DNA from: JBCBRD01 sp039819785
GTDB lineage: Bacteria > Pseudomonadota > Alphaproteobacteria > Rhizobiales > Hyphomicrobiaceae
DNA: 64,000 nt
Assembly (NCBI GenBank): GCA_039819785.1
Contig: JBCBRH010000001.1
Coordinates: 124,001-188,000 of the forward strand
Reading direction: 5' to 3'
The notes below the pieces were generated by a model. That model was not told the DNA's origin. It made no database searches and saw only the letters and a program-made list of their open reading frames with translations. The position numbers and the translations under genes are program-made. This document shows, piece by piece, positions 52,101-61,161 of this stretch. Numbering within the stretch: position 1 is the stretch's first letter; each line of letters starts with the position of its first letter.

Positions 52101-53738
52101 ATGACGACGGAGAAAGAGCGCCTCTATCTTTTCGACACCACGCTGCGTGATGGTGCGCAGACGACGGGCGTCGATTTCGCTGTCGAAGACAAACGGCGCA
52201 TCGCGGATGTGTTGGATTCCTTGGGTGTGGATTACATCGAAGGCGGATATCCAGGGGCCAACGCGACCGATACGGCTTTCTTTGCGGGGCAGCCAGAGTT
52301 CCAGACGGCAACGTTTACAGCCTTCGGCATGACGAAGCGCGCCGGGCGTTCTGTTTCCAATGACCCCGGTTTTCAAGCCTTGTTGCAGTCAGGTGCCAAA
52401 GCGGTTTGCCTCGTGGCCAAGTCCTGGGATTACCACGTCCGTGTGGCCCTGGGCATCTCAAACGAAGACAACCTGAAAAGCGTGCAACAGTCGGTTTCAG
52501 CGGTTGTTGAAGCCGGGCAGGAAGCACTTCTGGATTGCGAACACTTCTTTGATGGGTACAAGGCAAACCCAGAGTACGCGCTGGCGGTGGCAAAGACCGC
52601 ATATGACGCAGGTGCGCGCTGGGTCGTGCTGTGTGACACCAATGGTGGAACACTTCCCCATGAGGTTGAAACGATCGTCAGTGCGGTCTGCGATGTCATC
52701 CCTGGAACCAGCATCGGCATTCACACCCACAATGACACCGACAACGCAGTGGCCAACACGCTGGCCGCAATCCGTAGCGGCGCGCGGCAGGTGCAAGGGA
52801 CACTAAACGGGTTGGGTGAACGTTGCGGCAACGCCAACCTGACCTCGATCATTCCGACGCTGCTTCTCAAGAGCGCCTATGCTGATAAGTACGAAACGCA
52901 GGTGACGCCTGACCGCTTGCGTATGTTGACGCACGCAAGCCGCGTCCTTGATGAAGTGTTGAATGCAGCACCGGATCGCCATGCCCCATATGTGGGTGAA
53001 AGCGCGTTTGCGACCAAGGCCGGGATTCACGCGTCAGCCATTTTGAAGTCGCCGGAAACCTATGAGCATGTCACGCCGGAAAGCGTTGGCAACCGTCGGC
53101 GTCTGCTGGTGTCGGATCAGGCCGGGCGGTCTAACGTGCTGGCGGAGCTGGAGCGCATCGGGATCTCAATCGCAGCAGATGATCCGCGTATCGGCGCCAT
53201 GCTCGATGAACTGAAACTGCGCGAGGCAGCCGGCTATGCCTTTGAGGCGGCTGAAGCCTCGTTTGAGTTGCTGGCCCGCCGCAATCTGGGGCAGGTGCCG
53301 CAGTTTTTCTCGGTTGATAGTTTCAGGGTCATGGTCGAGCGCCGCCACAACGCTGTGGGCGATCGCGTCACTGTCTCAGAGGCGACGGTGAAGGTCTTCG
53401 TGAACGGTAGCACCGAGCCGACTTGGTCCATCGCGGAAGGCAATGGCCCGGTTAATGCGCTCGATAACGCATTGCGCAAAGACCTTGGTGCGTATCAGCG
53501 CTACATCGAGAACGTTGAATTGGTGGACTACAAAGTGCGTATCCTGACGGCTGGTACGGAGGCCGTCACACGTGTTCTCGTTGAAAGCCTTGACAGCGCA
53601 ACAGGAGAACGCTGGTTTACGGTGGGCGTTTCGCCAAACATCATAGACGCGAGCTTTGAAGCGCTGGTGGATTCAATCAACTTCAAGTTGATGCGTGATG
53701 CAGCCCACGAGGAACCGACGATCAGCGCGTTGGCCTAG
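52101..53738 (+). CDS. cimA: Citramalate synthase
   Basis: 545 residues, typical CimA length. The catalytic barrel opens LFDTTLRDGAQTTGVDFAV, with DYIEGGYPGANATD, GIHTHNDTDNAVANTLAAI (metal-binding histidines) and a QGTLNGLGERCGNANL loop. The C-terminal LeuA-type regulatory domain ends the protein. It makes (R)-citramalate from pyruvate and acetyl-CoA, giving 2-oxobutanoate for isoleucine without threonine. ATG 52101 is the first family-like start. IlvA at 8579 offers the other route. Confidence 0.92.
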   Translation: MTTEKERLYLFDTTLRDGAQTTGVDFAVEDKRRIADVLDSLGVDYIEGGYPGANATDTAFFAGQPEFQTATFTAFGMTKRAGRSVSNDPGFQALLQSGAKAVCLVAKSWDYHVRVALGISNEDNLKSVQQSVSAVVEAGQEALLDCEHFFDGYKANPEYALAVAKTAYDAGARWVVLCDTNGGTLPHEVETIVSAVCDVIPGTSIGIHTHNDTDNAVANTLAAIRSGARQVQGTLNGLGERCGNANLTSIIPTLLLKSAYADKYETQVTPDRLRMLTHASRVLDEVLNAAPDRHAPYVGESAFATKAGIHASAILKSPETYEHVTPESVGNRRRLLVSDQAGRSNVLAELERIGISIAADDPRIGAMLDELKLREAAGYAFEAAEASFELLARRNLGQVPQFFSVDSFRVMVERRHNAVGDRVTVSEATVKVFVNGSTEPTWSIAEGNGPVNALDNALRKDLGAYQRYIENVELVDYKVRILTAGTEAVTRVLVESLDSATGERWFTVGVSPNIIDASFEALVDSINFKLMRDAAHEEPTISALA

Positions 53739-54004
53739 GGTTTGGCGTGCTGTCGACTTTCGCCGCAGCGCGGCATGGCATTTAAACCAGGATTGGCGTT
53801 ACAGCCCGCGGCTCTTTCTTTTGAAAGTTTCAGACGCTTGGCACTTTTTAGCCGCACTGCAGCGGCACTGAGGACGTGTGTCGTGGCAGGCGTGCATGCA
53901 CCTGGCGAAAAAGCGTCTGGCTGAGCTGCCAACGTGCTGAATTATGTGCAGAGTATCGTTCGTGCTGCTGTCGTGCCGGCAGCTGTGCGTCATAGACTGG
54001 CGCG

Positions 54005-57000
54005 ATGAGACGATTCCTTTTGATGCCGAAATGGCTGCAGATGATCGCTGGTATTGCGTTTGGGCTGTTCGCATTCCTGGGCTATTTCAGCCTCGGGGGC
54101 GGGTTCATATGGTCGGGTGCGCCATCGTCTGAAGATCGGTTTGGCGATGCCAAAACACATACCGTCGCGATTGAAACGGGCTCAACGCGGATCGGTGGTG
54201 AGTCCGCCAGCAAGCGAGATGCCGCGCCAAGCACGTTTGATGACGTCCTGCTGGCCGCCAAACGCAGTGACCCTGTGATCGATGCGGTATCGGCGCAAAA
54301 GGCTCTTTTTTCGAACAAGCTGACGAAACTGAAAGCGCTCTACCGCGAGAAGAACTATGTGAAGGCGGTGCCCTTGGCCGAGGACGTCCTGGTGGAGGCT
54401 GAGGCGCTCTACGGGAACCACAGCAAGGAGGCCAGCGGCAGTGCATTCAATCTTGGGACGCTCTACAACCTTGTCGGGCAGTCCGATAAGGCCATTCCGA
54501 CTTTGAAAAGGGCACTGGACTGGGAAAAGGCTAACGGGTCGGCTTCAAACCCATCCTACATGCGTGTGCTGAAGGAACTCCTCAAGGGTTATCGCCTCCA
54601 GGGCCCATCAGATGGGCCGATGAGGGAACTGAAGGCAGCGCTCGATGAAGTGCGTCAGGAAGTGCCTCAGGATCGGAAAACAGCGACGGTCCTGCTGGAA
54701 AAACTGGCCTGGGCCATGCGGCGGGCTGCTCGATTTGAAGAGGCCGAGAAGACCTTTGAGATGTCGCGTGGGATCAAGACCGAGCTTTACGGGGCATCGG
54801 GAGCAGAACTGGTTTCCGTCTACAACGCACTGGCCGGCGTGCAGCGTGTGCGCGGGCGATATGGCGCGGCGGAAGCCTCTTATCTTTCCGCAATTGCCAT
54901 CCTTCGTAAGGCCGATGATGCACCGTCTGCCAACCTTGCAATCATTCTGGACAACCTAGCCGTCCTATATCTGACCATGGGGCGCGTGAATGATGCCGAA
55001 CCCGTCCAGAAGGAAGCCTTGGCGATTGCCGAAGATAAGTTGGGCCTTGAGCACCCAACGGTTGCTCAGATCATGGCCAATCTTGCAACGCTGTATGAAA
55101 ACCTGAACAGGTATGAACAGGCTGAAAGTCTGTTTCTGCGTGCGCTGAACATTTGGGAAGGGCGTATTCCGCCAAACGATCGCCGCTTTGGGATCACCTA
55201 CGACAATCTGGCGGGCACCTACCGCGAGCAAGGTAAACTGAAACTGGCGCGTGAGACTTTCCAAAAGGCGCTTGAAAACATTTCATCGAACTTTCCGCCC
55301 AACCACCCGGAAGTCTCGACGGCTCTGAACAATATGGGGTTGGCCGAACTTGCGGTTGGAAATGTTGCGGCGGGCAAGGCCTTTGTTGAGAGATCGTTGG
55401 CAATCACGGAGCGCTCTTTGGGCCGGTCGCATCCCGCTTACGCAGTCGCGTTGGGCAATCTGGGTGATGCCTTGAAGGCGGCTGAAGATTTCGATGGGGC
55501 GCGGAGGGCCTACAACGAGGCTGTTGGAATCGTCGAGGCAGCACTTGGACCAAACCACAAGCGAACCATTTTTCCACTCCGCGAATTGGGGCGGCTGGAA
55601 TATAGCCAGGGCAATTTTGATCTAGCGGTTGGGCATTTCCGAAAAGCAGCCGAAGTTGAAATCGAGATCGCGAAACGCTCGCCCGGCGATGTCGGTCTCG
55701 CGCACCGTGGCGTTTTCATCTGGCTGATGAAGGCGTTGTGGCAGGCCGCCCAGAAGGATCAGTTGCCTGCAACCGAGGCGGTCACTGAGGCCATTGAGGT
55801 GGCGCAGTGGATGAACCTAAACGCAGCGGGTTCGGCGATCACGAAGATGGGTGCTCGGCTTGGGACGTCCGATCCGGAACTGGCTGCCTTGGTTCGCAAG
55901 CGCCAGGACCTCAGCGAGACGTGGGACACGCTGGATGAAGAGGTTTTGGCGGCAGTTTCAAAACCAAAGGCAGCGCGAGATCCTCAGCGTGAAAAATACC
56001 TGCGGATCAAGCTTGCTGCACTGAAAGCGCGCTTTACGAAGATCGATGAACGCATCACAAAGGACTTTCCGGGGTATGCCGAGTTGGTGTCGCCTCGACC
56101 TTTGACGCGGGACGAAATCGTCAGACTTGCCAAGGCTCGGCCGAACGAAATCCAGTTCTATTTCGATGTGTCGACAAACTGGATCGATCAGTTTGTTGTT
56201 GATCCGACGCAGGCAAAACCCGTGCGCTGGCGCCGGATCAGGTTGTCCCGCAAGACCCTCCGCGACATGGTGCATACGTTGCGCTGCGGGCTCGATGGTG
56301 GTGAGTGGGTTGGAGACGTGAAGCCGCTGAAATGCCTTGAAGCAACGGGGCAGATGCCTGTTGATGGGCGGCTTCCCTTCAAGACTGATACGGCGCAGGA
56401 GCTGTTCACGTTTCTCTTCGGTGCATTCAAGGAGCAGATCAAACAGCGCGAGGTTGTGATCGTTGCTGATGATGCGCTGAGTGCTTTGCCGTTCCATGTC
56501 TTGCTCACTGCGGCGGCCGAGGATGACGATTTGAAATCCGCGCCGTGGTTTGGGTTGCAAAACCCGATTTCCGTTTATCCGACGGTGGCGGCGCTTAAGA
56601 CGTTGCGGCGGGCGGAAAACGCTTCGAAAGCGACGAAGACCTATTTTGGTGTCGGCAACCCGCTGCTAACCGGGCACGCTGGCCAGGATCGAAGTGCATG
56701 GAGCCGGACGGCTTGTCCCGTGCGCGTGTCATCACAGTCGTCGCAGCTTGGAAAGCGGGTGGCTCTGGCCAAGTTTGACACCGCACCGGCGGTGCGGGCG
56801 GCTGGACAGGCGGATGGGCTCGCTGACGGGGCATTGTCCTTTTTGGAGCGTGTACGCCGGCTGATGCCTTTGCCGGAAACAGCTGATGAACTGTGTGCTG
56901 TCGCGGAGACCGTGGGACAGGGCAGTTCAAGTGTCATCCTTGGGGATCGTGCGACCGAGGCCGAAGTTTATGCGCGAAGTGCGTCCGGGAAGTTGGCGGA

Positions 57001-57805
57001 CTACCGGGTCTTGCATTTTGCCACCCACGGCCTGATGGCGGGTGAAATAAAAGGCTTGGTGGAACCTGCGCTGGTGATGACACCGCCTGCCGGCGGAGAC
57101 GCTGCCACCGGGTTTGATGGTCTGTTGACCGCAAGTGAGGTTGCTGGTCTGCGGCTGGATGCGGATTGGGTTGTACTCTCAGCCTGCAACACAGCTGCCG
57201 GGGAGGCAGATGGCGGGGAGGCACTATCGGGGTTGGCTAGGTCATTTTTCTATGCCGGAGCCAGATCGATGCTGGTGTCACATTGGCCGGTGCAATCGGA
57301 TGCTGCCGTTGCGTTGACCACGGTGGCGCTGGCCGAGATGCGCCGCGATCCCACGGTTGGTCGTGCGGAAGCCTTGCGCCGGGCGATGGTTCAGTTGGTG
57401 GCCAGCGATGGGACGGATGTTTCCCATCCGCAGGTCTGGGCGCCGTTCGTGGTTGTTGGTGAGGGTGGTACGTTGCAGGGCGTCGGCTCGTCAGGCCTCG
57501 ACACGCGTCCAGCCCGTGTTGTCGTTGGCACAGGTGGGGCCGCGCGTGGTGCGTCCGCTCCCAGTGAAACAGGGGCTCTGGCAAACCCAACGACCACAAC
57601 CCTCATGGGGGAGACGCGGCTTGTCCTGCCGATCCGCCGACCGGAGGTGCCGCAAAGCCTGCGAGGGCGCACGGCTATTCAATCGTTGCCACCTGCGCAG
57701 TCGCGGGCCAGACGCGCTCAGCGGCCGTCGTCGCAGCCAGCAGCCGCCCAACAGGCGCCACAGTCTTCGTGGGGTGAAGACTTCTGGTCGAAGAACCTGA
57801 ATTGA
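54005..57805 (+). CDS. Membrane-anchored TPR-CHAT protein (caspase-like protease)
   Basis: 1266 residues. One N-terminal helix (about 10-35) with RR and K on the cytoplasmic side anchors the protein, so the rest is predicted to face the periplasm. Residues 90-560 hold about ten TPR repeats (for example DNLAVLYLTMGRVNDAEPVQ). The C-terminal CHAT domain (about 700-1160) has the catalytic histidine His1008 in HFATHG and cysteine Cys1061 in VVLSACNTAAGE, both intact, so it is likely an active cysteine protease. A low-complexity Gln/Arg/Ala tail ends it. No effector or cyclase partner lies next to it. The role is unknown; CHAT proteases serve regulated proteolysis or defence in other contexts. Confidence 0.85.
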   Translation: MRRFLLMPKWLQMIAGIAFGLFAFLGYFSLGGGFIWSGAPSSEDRFGDAKTHTVAIETGSTRIGGESASKRDAAPSTFDDVLLAAKRSDPVIDAVSAQKALFSNKLTKLKALYREKNYVKAVPLAEDVLVEAEALYGNHSKEASGSAFNLGTLYNLVGQSDKAIPTLKRALDWEKANGSASNPSYMRVLKELLKGYRLQGPSDGPMRELKAALDEVRQEVPQDRKTATVLLEKLAWAMRRAARFEEAEKTFEMSRGIKTELYGASGAELVSVYNALAGVQRVRGRYGAAEASYLSAIAILRKADDAPSANLAIILDNLAVLYLTMGRVNDAEPVQKEALAIAEDKLGLEHPTVAQIMANLATLYENLNRYEQAESLFLRALNIWEGRIPPNDRRFGITYDNLAGTYREQGKLKLARETFQKALENISSNFPPNHPEVSTALNNMGLAELAVGNVAAGKAFVERSLAITERSLGRSHPAYAVALGNLGDALKAAEDFDGARRAYNEAVGIVEAALGPNHKRTIFPLRELGRLEYSQGNFDLAVGHFRKAAEVEIEIAKRSPGDVGLAHRGVFIWLMKALWQAAQKDQLPATEAVTEAIEVAQWMNLNAAGSAITKMGARLGTSDPELAALVRKRQDLSETWDTLDEEVLAAVSKPKAARDPQREKYLRIKLAALKARFTKIDERITKDFPGYAELVSPRPLTRDEIVRLAKARPNEIQFYFDVSTNWIDQFVVDPTQAKPVRWRRIRLSRKTLRDMVHTLRCGLDGGEWVGDVKPLKCLEATGQMPVDGRLPFKTDTAQELFTFLFGAFKEQIKQREVVIVADDALSALPFHVLLTAAAEDDDLKSAPWFGLQNPISVYPTVAALKTLRRAENASKATKTYFGVGNPLLTGHAGQDRSAWSRTACPVRVSSQSSQLGKRVALAKFDTAPAVRAAGQADGLADGALSFLERVRRLMPLPETADELCAVAETVGQGSSSVILGDRATEAEVYARSASGKLADYRVLHFATHGLMAGEIKGLVEPALVMTPPAGGDAATGFDGLLTASEVAGLRLDADWVVLSACNTAAGEADGGEALSGLARSFFYAGARSMLVSHWPVQSDAAVALTTVALAEMRRDPTVGRAEALRRAMVQLVASDGTDVSHPQVWAPFVVVGEGGTLQGVGSSGLDTRPARVVVGTGGAARGASAPSETGALANPTTTTLMGETRLVLPIRRPEVPQSLRGRTAIQSLPPAQSRARRAQRPSSQPAAAQQAPQSSWGEDFWSKNLN

Positions 57806-57910
57806 TGGCAAGGGTCTGAACATGCGTGGGGTACCGGGCGAGGGCTCCGATGCCCTACGCGCGATGCCCGATGCCGATGCCAAGCGCTGCTCCGCGGATG
57901 CTCGTGCGCA

Positions 57911-58894
57911 TCATTTCGATGGCTGGCTGGTCCCCAAAAACGTTGCAGCAGCTTCGGCGGGGCTTTGTTTTCCACTGAGCACCTCGTCGGCCAGTGCGTC
58001 CAGGCCGGTCGCGGCACCATGCTTGATACGGTCCGCCACAAGGTCAGCCGCAGCCCTTGCGATCAGATAGCGGGCACGGCGGTGACGGCGGGCGACCGGA
58101 CCGGCCATGTGTGCCGTTTCGCCTTGCTTCGAGATCTCGGCCCACAGGCTTTTGACGCCCTGGCCGGTGGTTGCGACGGTTTTGATAACAGGGACCGGTG
58201 TGCTGCCGTGGGACCGGATCGAAAGGGCCGCCAGCAATTGCTGGTGGGTATTTTCAGCACCGTCCCGGTCGGCCTTGTTGACCACCATGATGTCAGCGAT
58301 TTCGAGCAGGCCAGCTTTCATGGCCTGGATGCCGTCGCCCAGGCCCGGAGCCGAAATCACGACGCGAACATCAGCCACTTCGGCGACGTCGATTTCCGTT
58401 TGACCGGTGCCAACGGTTTCCAGGATGATTACATCAAACTTGGCGGCATCGAACGCATCGATGATGCGCACGGCGGCCGGGGACAGTCCGCCCAGCGCAC
58501 CGCCACTGGCCAAAGACCTGACGAACACGCCGTCATCGTCGAGGGCCGAGGTCATGCGGATGCGGTCGCCCAGGATTGCGCCACCTGAAACCGGGCTGGA
58601 GGGGTCGACGGCGATGACGGCAACGGTGACCCCCTTTTCCCGCAGGTGCGCGATCATTGTGTTGACCAGTGTGGATTTGCCAGCACCTGGCGGGCCGGTG
58701 AAGCCAACGACCAGGGCGTTCCCCAACTCTGGCTGCAGGGCCTGTAGAAGGCCAGGCGCGTCGGAGCTGAAAGCTTCCAGCGTGGTCACGGCCTTTGCGA
58801 TGGCGCGGCGGTCTCCAGCGGCGAGGCCTGATATCAAGGCCGCGACCGGGTTGTCATCATTCAGGACTGATTGATCTTGAGAGGTATCTGACAT
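57911..58894 (-). CDS. meaB: MeaB/ArgK-type G3E GTPase (methylmalonyl-CoA mutase chaperone)
   Basis: 327 residues. Walker A is GFTGPPGAGKSTL, then VAVIAVDPSSPVSGGAILGDRIRM, VILETVGTGQTEIDVAE (switch region) and the guanine-specificity motif NKAD. This is the MeaB family, which loads and protects adenosylcobalamin mutases, mainly methylmalonyl-CoA mutase. No mutase gene is in this window. ATG 58894 begins MSDTSQDQS; an upstream in-frame extension to 58942 is unlikely. It converges with the TPR-CHAT gene. Confidence 0.9.
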   Translation of the reverse strand: MSDTSQDQSVLNDDNPVAALISGLAAGDRRAIAKAVTTLEAFSSDAPGLLQALQPELGNALVVGFTGPPGAGKSTLVNTMIAHLREKGVTVAVIAVDPSSPVSGGAILGDRIRMTSALDDDGVFVRSLASGGALGGLSPAAVRIIDAFDAAKFDVIILETVGTGQTEIDVAEVADVRVVISAPGLGDGIQAMKAGLLEIADIMVVNKADRDGAENTHQQLLAALSIRSHGSTPVPVIKTVATTGQGVKSLWAEISKQGETAHMAGPVARRHRRARYLIARAAADLVADRIKHGAATGLDALADEVLSGKQSPAEAAATFLGTSQPSK

Positions 58895-59015
58895 CGCGCC
58901 CCGATACGTTGAAATAGGCCGGTCTGGCAAGGGGCAGCCCAAGAGTGGCGCCTCTTACGCACAGAGCAGGGCTGGCGTGGAAACGAAAAGCTGGAAGACG
59001 GAACTTGGTCAGTAG

Positions 59016-60032
59016 CTAGAACCAGAGCCCGGGGAAGCGATAGCGCGGGCGCATCTCGATCGGGCCCATCCCAATCATCGACACCATGGGTTCTTCGATC
59101 ATGGCGATGCGCGGCATGGACCTGACGGGATCAAGTGCCAGCAATCTCTTGATACGCTCGTCGGTCGGTGGGTGTGTGCGCAGGATGGAGGGCACCGGGA
59201 CGCGGCGGGACGGCACGGGCATCATCATGTCTTCCCAGAAGCGGCCTTGATGGTTTTCCAACCGCTGGAGGGCTGATGCCAGTCCGGAGGGATCGCCCGT
59301 CAGCATGGCTGCTTCGAGATCGGCGTCGAACTCGCGGGCGCGTGAGAGCCCCAGCTGCAAGAGGCTGGTGAGTGTTGGGGCGAAATACAGGATGATGATC
59401 GCCAGCCAGGACATAGGCGGAGCGCCGCTGGCCATGCCGAAGATGTTGAGTGCAGCTAGGAATAGCGCAGCATATGACAACGACTGCACGAACCGGCTCA
59501 TGACGTCGGCAAGGCCCATCAGCCAGACATCGTTGTTTTTGATATGGCTCATTTCATGGGCAATGACGCCGGTGATCTCGCGCATGGTCAGCTGCCGCAA
59601 CAACCCTTCGCTGATGCCGATCACGGCATGGTCGGGCGTCCCGGTCGCAAATGCGTTCAAGGTGGCGCTCGGGATCACATAAAGGGTTGGAGGGTTTTCC
59701 AACTGCGCGCGTTGCGCCAGTTGTTCGTTGAGTTTTGACAACGGGCTTGTGCTGTTGTCGACACGTTTTGCGCGATAGAGCTTCATAACCGTTTCAGGCG
59801 GAACCCGCGGTGCCAGCAAAACCAGGAACGCGACGGCCAGACAAGCGAACAGGATGCCCGTGAGCCCGGAGAGCAGGTAGGCTGCAACCACGAGGATGGC
59901 TGCGATTCCGCCGATGAGGAGCACAGAGTGCGTGAGATTCCGCTGCCGGTGCTCTTTCTGGGCCTCGGCGTCGAGGAAGGGGTTTAAGTGCGTTTCAGCG
60001 GCGGTGGACACCACGTCTCCTCCAACAGTCAT
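59016..60032 (-). CDS. M48-family zinc metalloprotease, HtpX-like
   Basis: 338 residues. Two helices (about 34-75) precede the catalytic motif HEMSH (His159, Glu160, His163) and the third ligand region SRAREFDADLEA. Two more helices follow the motif. M48 proteases degrade damaged membrane proteins. It resembles HtpX but has a longer soluble start and tail; other M48B proteins are possible. ATG 60032 is chosen over TTG 60059. Confidence 0.85.
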   Translation of the reverse strand: MTVGGDVVSTAAETHLNPFLDAEAQKEHRQRNLTHSVLLIGGIAAILVVAAYLLSGLTGILFACLAVAFLVLLAPRVPPETVMKLYRAKRVDNSTSPLSKLNEQLAQRAQLENPPTLYVIPSATLNAFATGTPDHAVIGISEGLLRQLTMREITGVIAHEMSHIKNNDVWLMGLADVMSRFVQSLSYAALFLAALNIFGMASGAPPMSWLAIIILYFAPTLTSLLQLGLSRAREFDADLEAAMLTGDPSGLASALQRLENHQGRFWEDMMMPVPSRRVPVPSILRTHPPTDERIKRLLALDPVRSMPRIAMIEEPMVSMIGMGPIEMRPRYRFPGLWF

Positions 60033-60130
60033 CGTCCAATCTGGCTTGCCGTGCCCCAAAATTGCGGCGGGTTTGCGCCGCTTTTATTGTGGTTGGTTAT
60101 TCAGTGCGGTTGGGCGTCGTTACGCACCGG

Positions 60131-60805
60131 TTAGAACTTTTCCGAAATGGCGGTATCGGCCACTTTTGTTCGTGCCTCATCTCCGGCCTGCGCAGCCAAT
60201 TCTGAGATAGTCTGCAAAGCAGGTACAACGTCGCCTGCATCCTGGACGACCTGGTAGCCGACGTCCAGGTTGGCGCGGATGAATGCCTGGGCGCGCATAT
60301 GGTCGAGTAGCGACAGGAACGGATCCCAGAAACCCTTGATATTGACAATGACAATGGGCTTGCCGTGTTGCCCCAGCTGGGCCCACGTCAGTTGTTCGAC
60401 GAGTTCTTCCAGGGTCCCAATTCCGCCTGGAAGCGCGACGAAGGCATCCGAGCGTTCGAACATCAACATCTTGCGTTCATGCATGTCCTTGGTGACGACG
60501 ACCTGATCGGCATCTTTGAGCATCTTTTCGTGCTCGGTCAGGAATTGGGGGATGATGCCTGTGACGGGTCCGCCATTGCGCATGGTTGCGCGGGCGACCT
60601 CCCCCATCAGTCCAAGGCTTCCCCCACCGTAGACGAGGCCCATGCCAGCTTTTGCCAAGTCTGTGCCCAGCGTGATGGCTGCGGCTTTGTACGCTGGGTC
60701 GGTCCCATGCCCGCTGCCGCAGTAAACGCAGACGGTTTTAATGGTGCGCGGCACGGGTACGTTTTGCTGAAGGGGGTGTAGTTCGATTGTTTTCGATTGC
60801 GTCAT
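60131..60805 (-). CDS. LOG-family protein (cytokinin riboside 5'-monophosphate phosphoribohydrolase-like)
   Basis: 224 residues. Motifs are VCVYCGSGHGTDPAY, VYGGGSLGLMGEVARA, the phosphoribohydrolase signature LPGGIGTLEELVE and WAQLGQHGKPIVI. LOG enzymes release adenine-type bases from nucleotide monophosphates; most bacterial members act in purine handling, not in hormone formation. ATG 60805 begins MTQSKTIELH; the frame stays open upstream to 61294. It follows the HtpX-like gene's strand, 98 bp away. Confidence 0.88.
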   Translation of the reverse strand: MTQSKTIELHPLQQNVPVPRTIKTVCVYCGSGHGTDPAYKAAAITLGTDLAKAGMGLVYGGGSLGLMGEVARATMRNGGPVTGIIPQFLTEHEKMLKDADQVVVTKDMHERKMLMFERSDAFVALPGGIGTLEELVEQLTWAQLGQHGKPIVIVNIKGFWDPFLSLLDHMRAQAFIRANLDVGYQVVQDAGDVVPALQTISELAAQAGDEARTKVADTAISEKF

Positions 60806-61161
60806 GATACTTGGAAATCCTTGGGTCTTAGGAACAGGACGATGCCGCCTTGCCGGACCATTCTTAGCGTCTTGTGGATGCCTCCTTCGGTGAAGGCACT
60901 CAATGGTGAAGCAGTATATCGCGCTAAAGCGTTTGGAATGGGGTTCTGTCTGCACCAGCTTCAACACCGGTTTTATGACAGCGTCTTTTCGGCGGGTTGC
61001 AAATGTGTTTCCTTCAGCGTCTTCGACTTTTACCGTTGTAAGGTTATCGAGCAGGCTCTGCGGGCGTTTTGTGGTTTCGTTCCAAGGTGCTATCAGGGTT
61101 GGTGGTTGTTGTTTGGTAAGCCCGTGCCCATGGGCTGGCGGGCGTGTTTGGAGAGTTGGCG
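60806..61161. other. Region upstream of the LOG gene with an open reverse frame
   Basis: 356 bp between divergent genes. The reverse frame of the LOG gene continues open and reads protein-like in part (LTTVKVEDAEGNTFATRRK, then DAVIKPVLKLVQTEPHSKRF), yet has no plausible start codon there. It may be a remnant of another gene or chance. Promoters of both neighbours must also lie here. Confidence 0.35.

Noticed and set aside
54005..57805. Link of the TPR-CHAT protein to a CRISPR type III-E (gRAMP/Craspase) system
   Set aside because: No CRISPR array or cas-like gene is in the window, and the protein has a membrane anchor, unlike the cytoplasmic Craspase partner.
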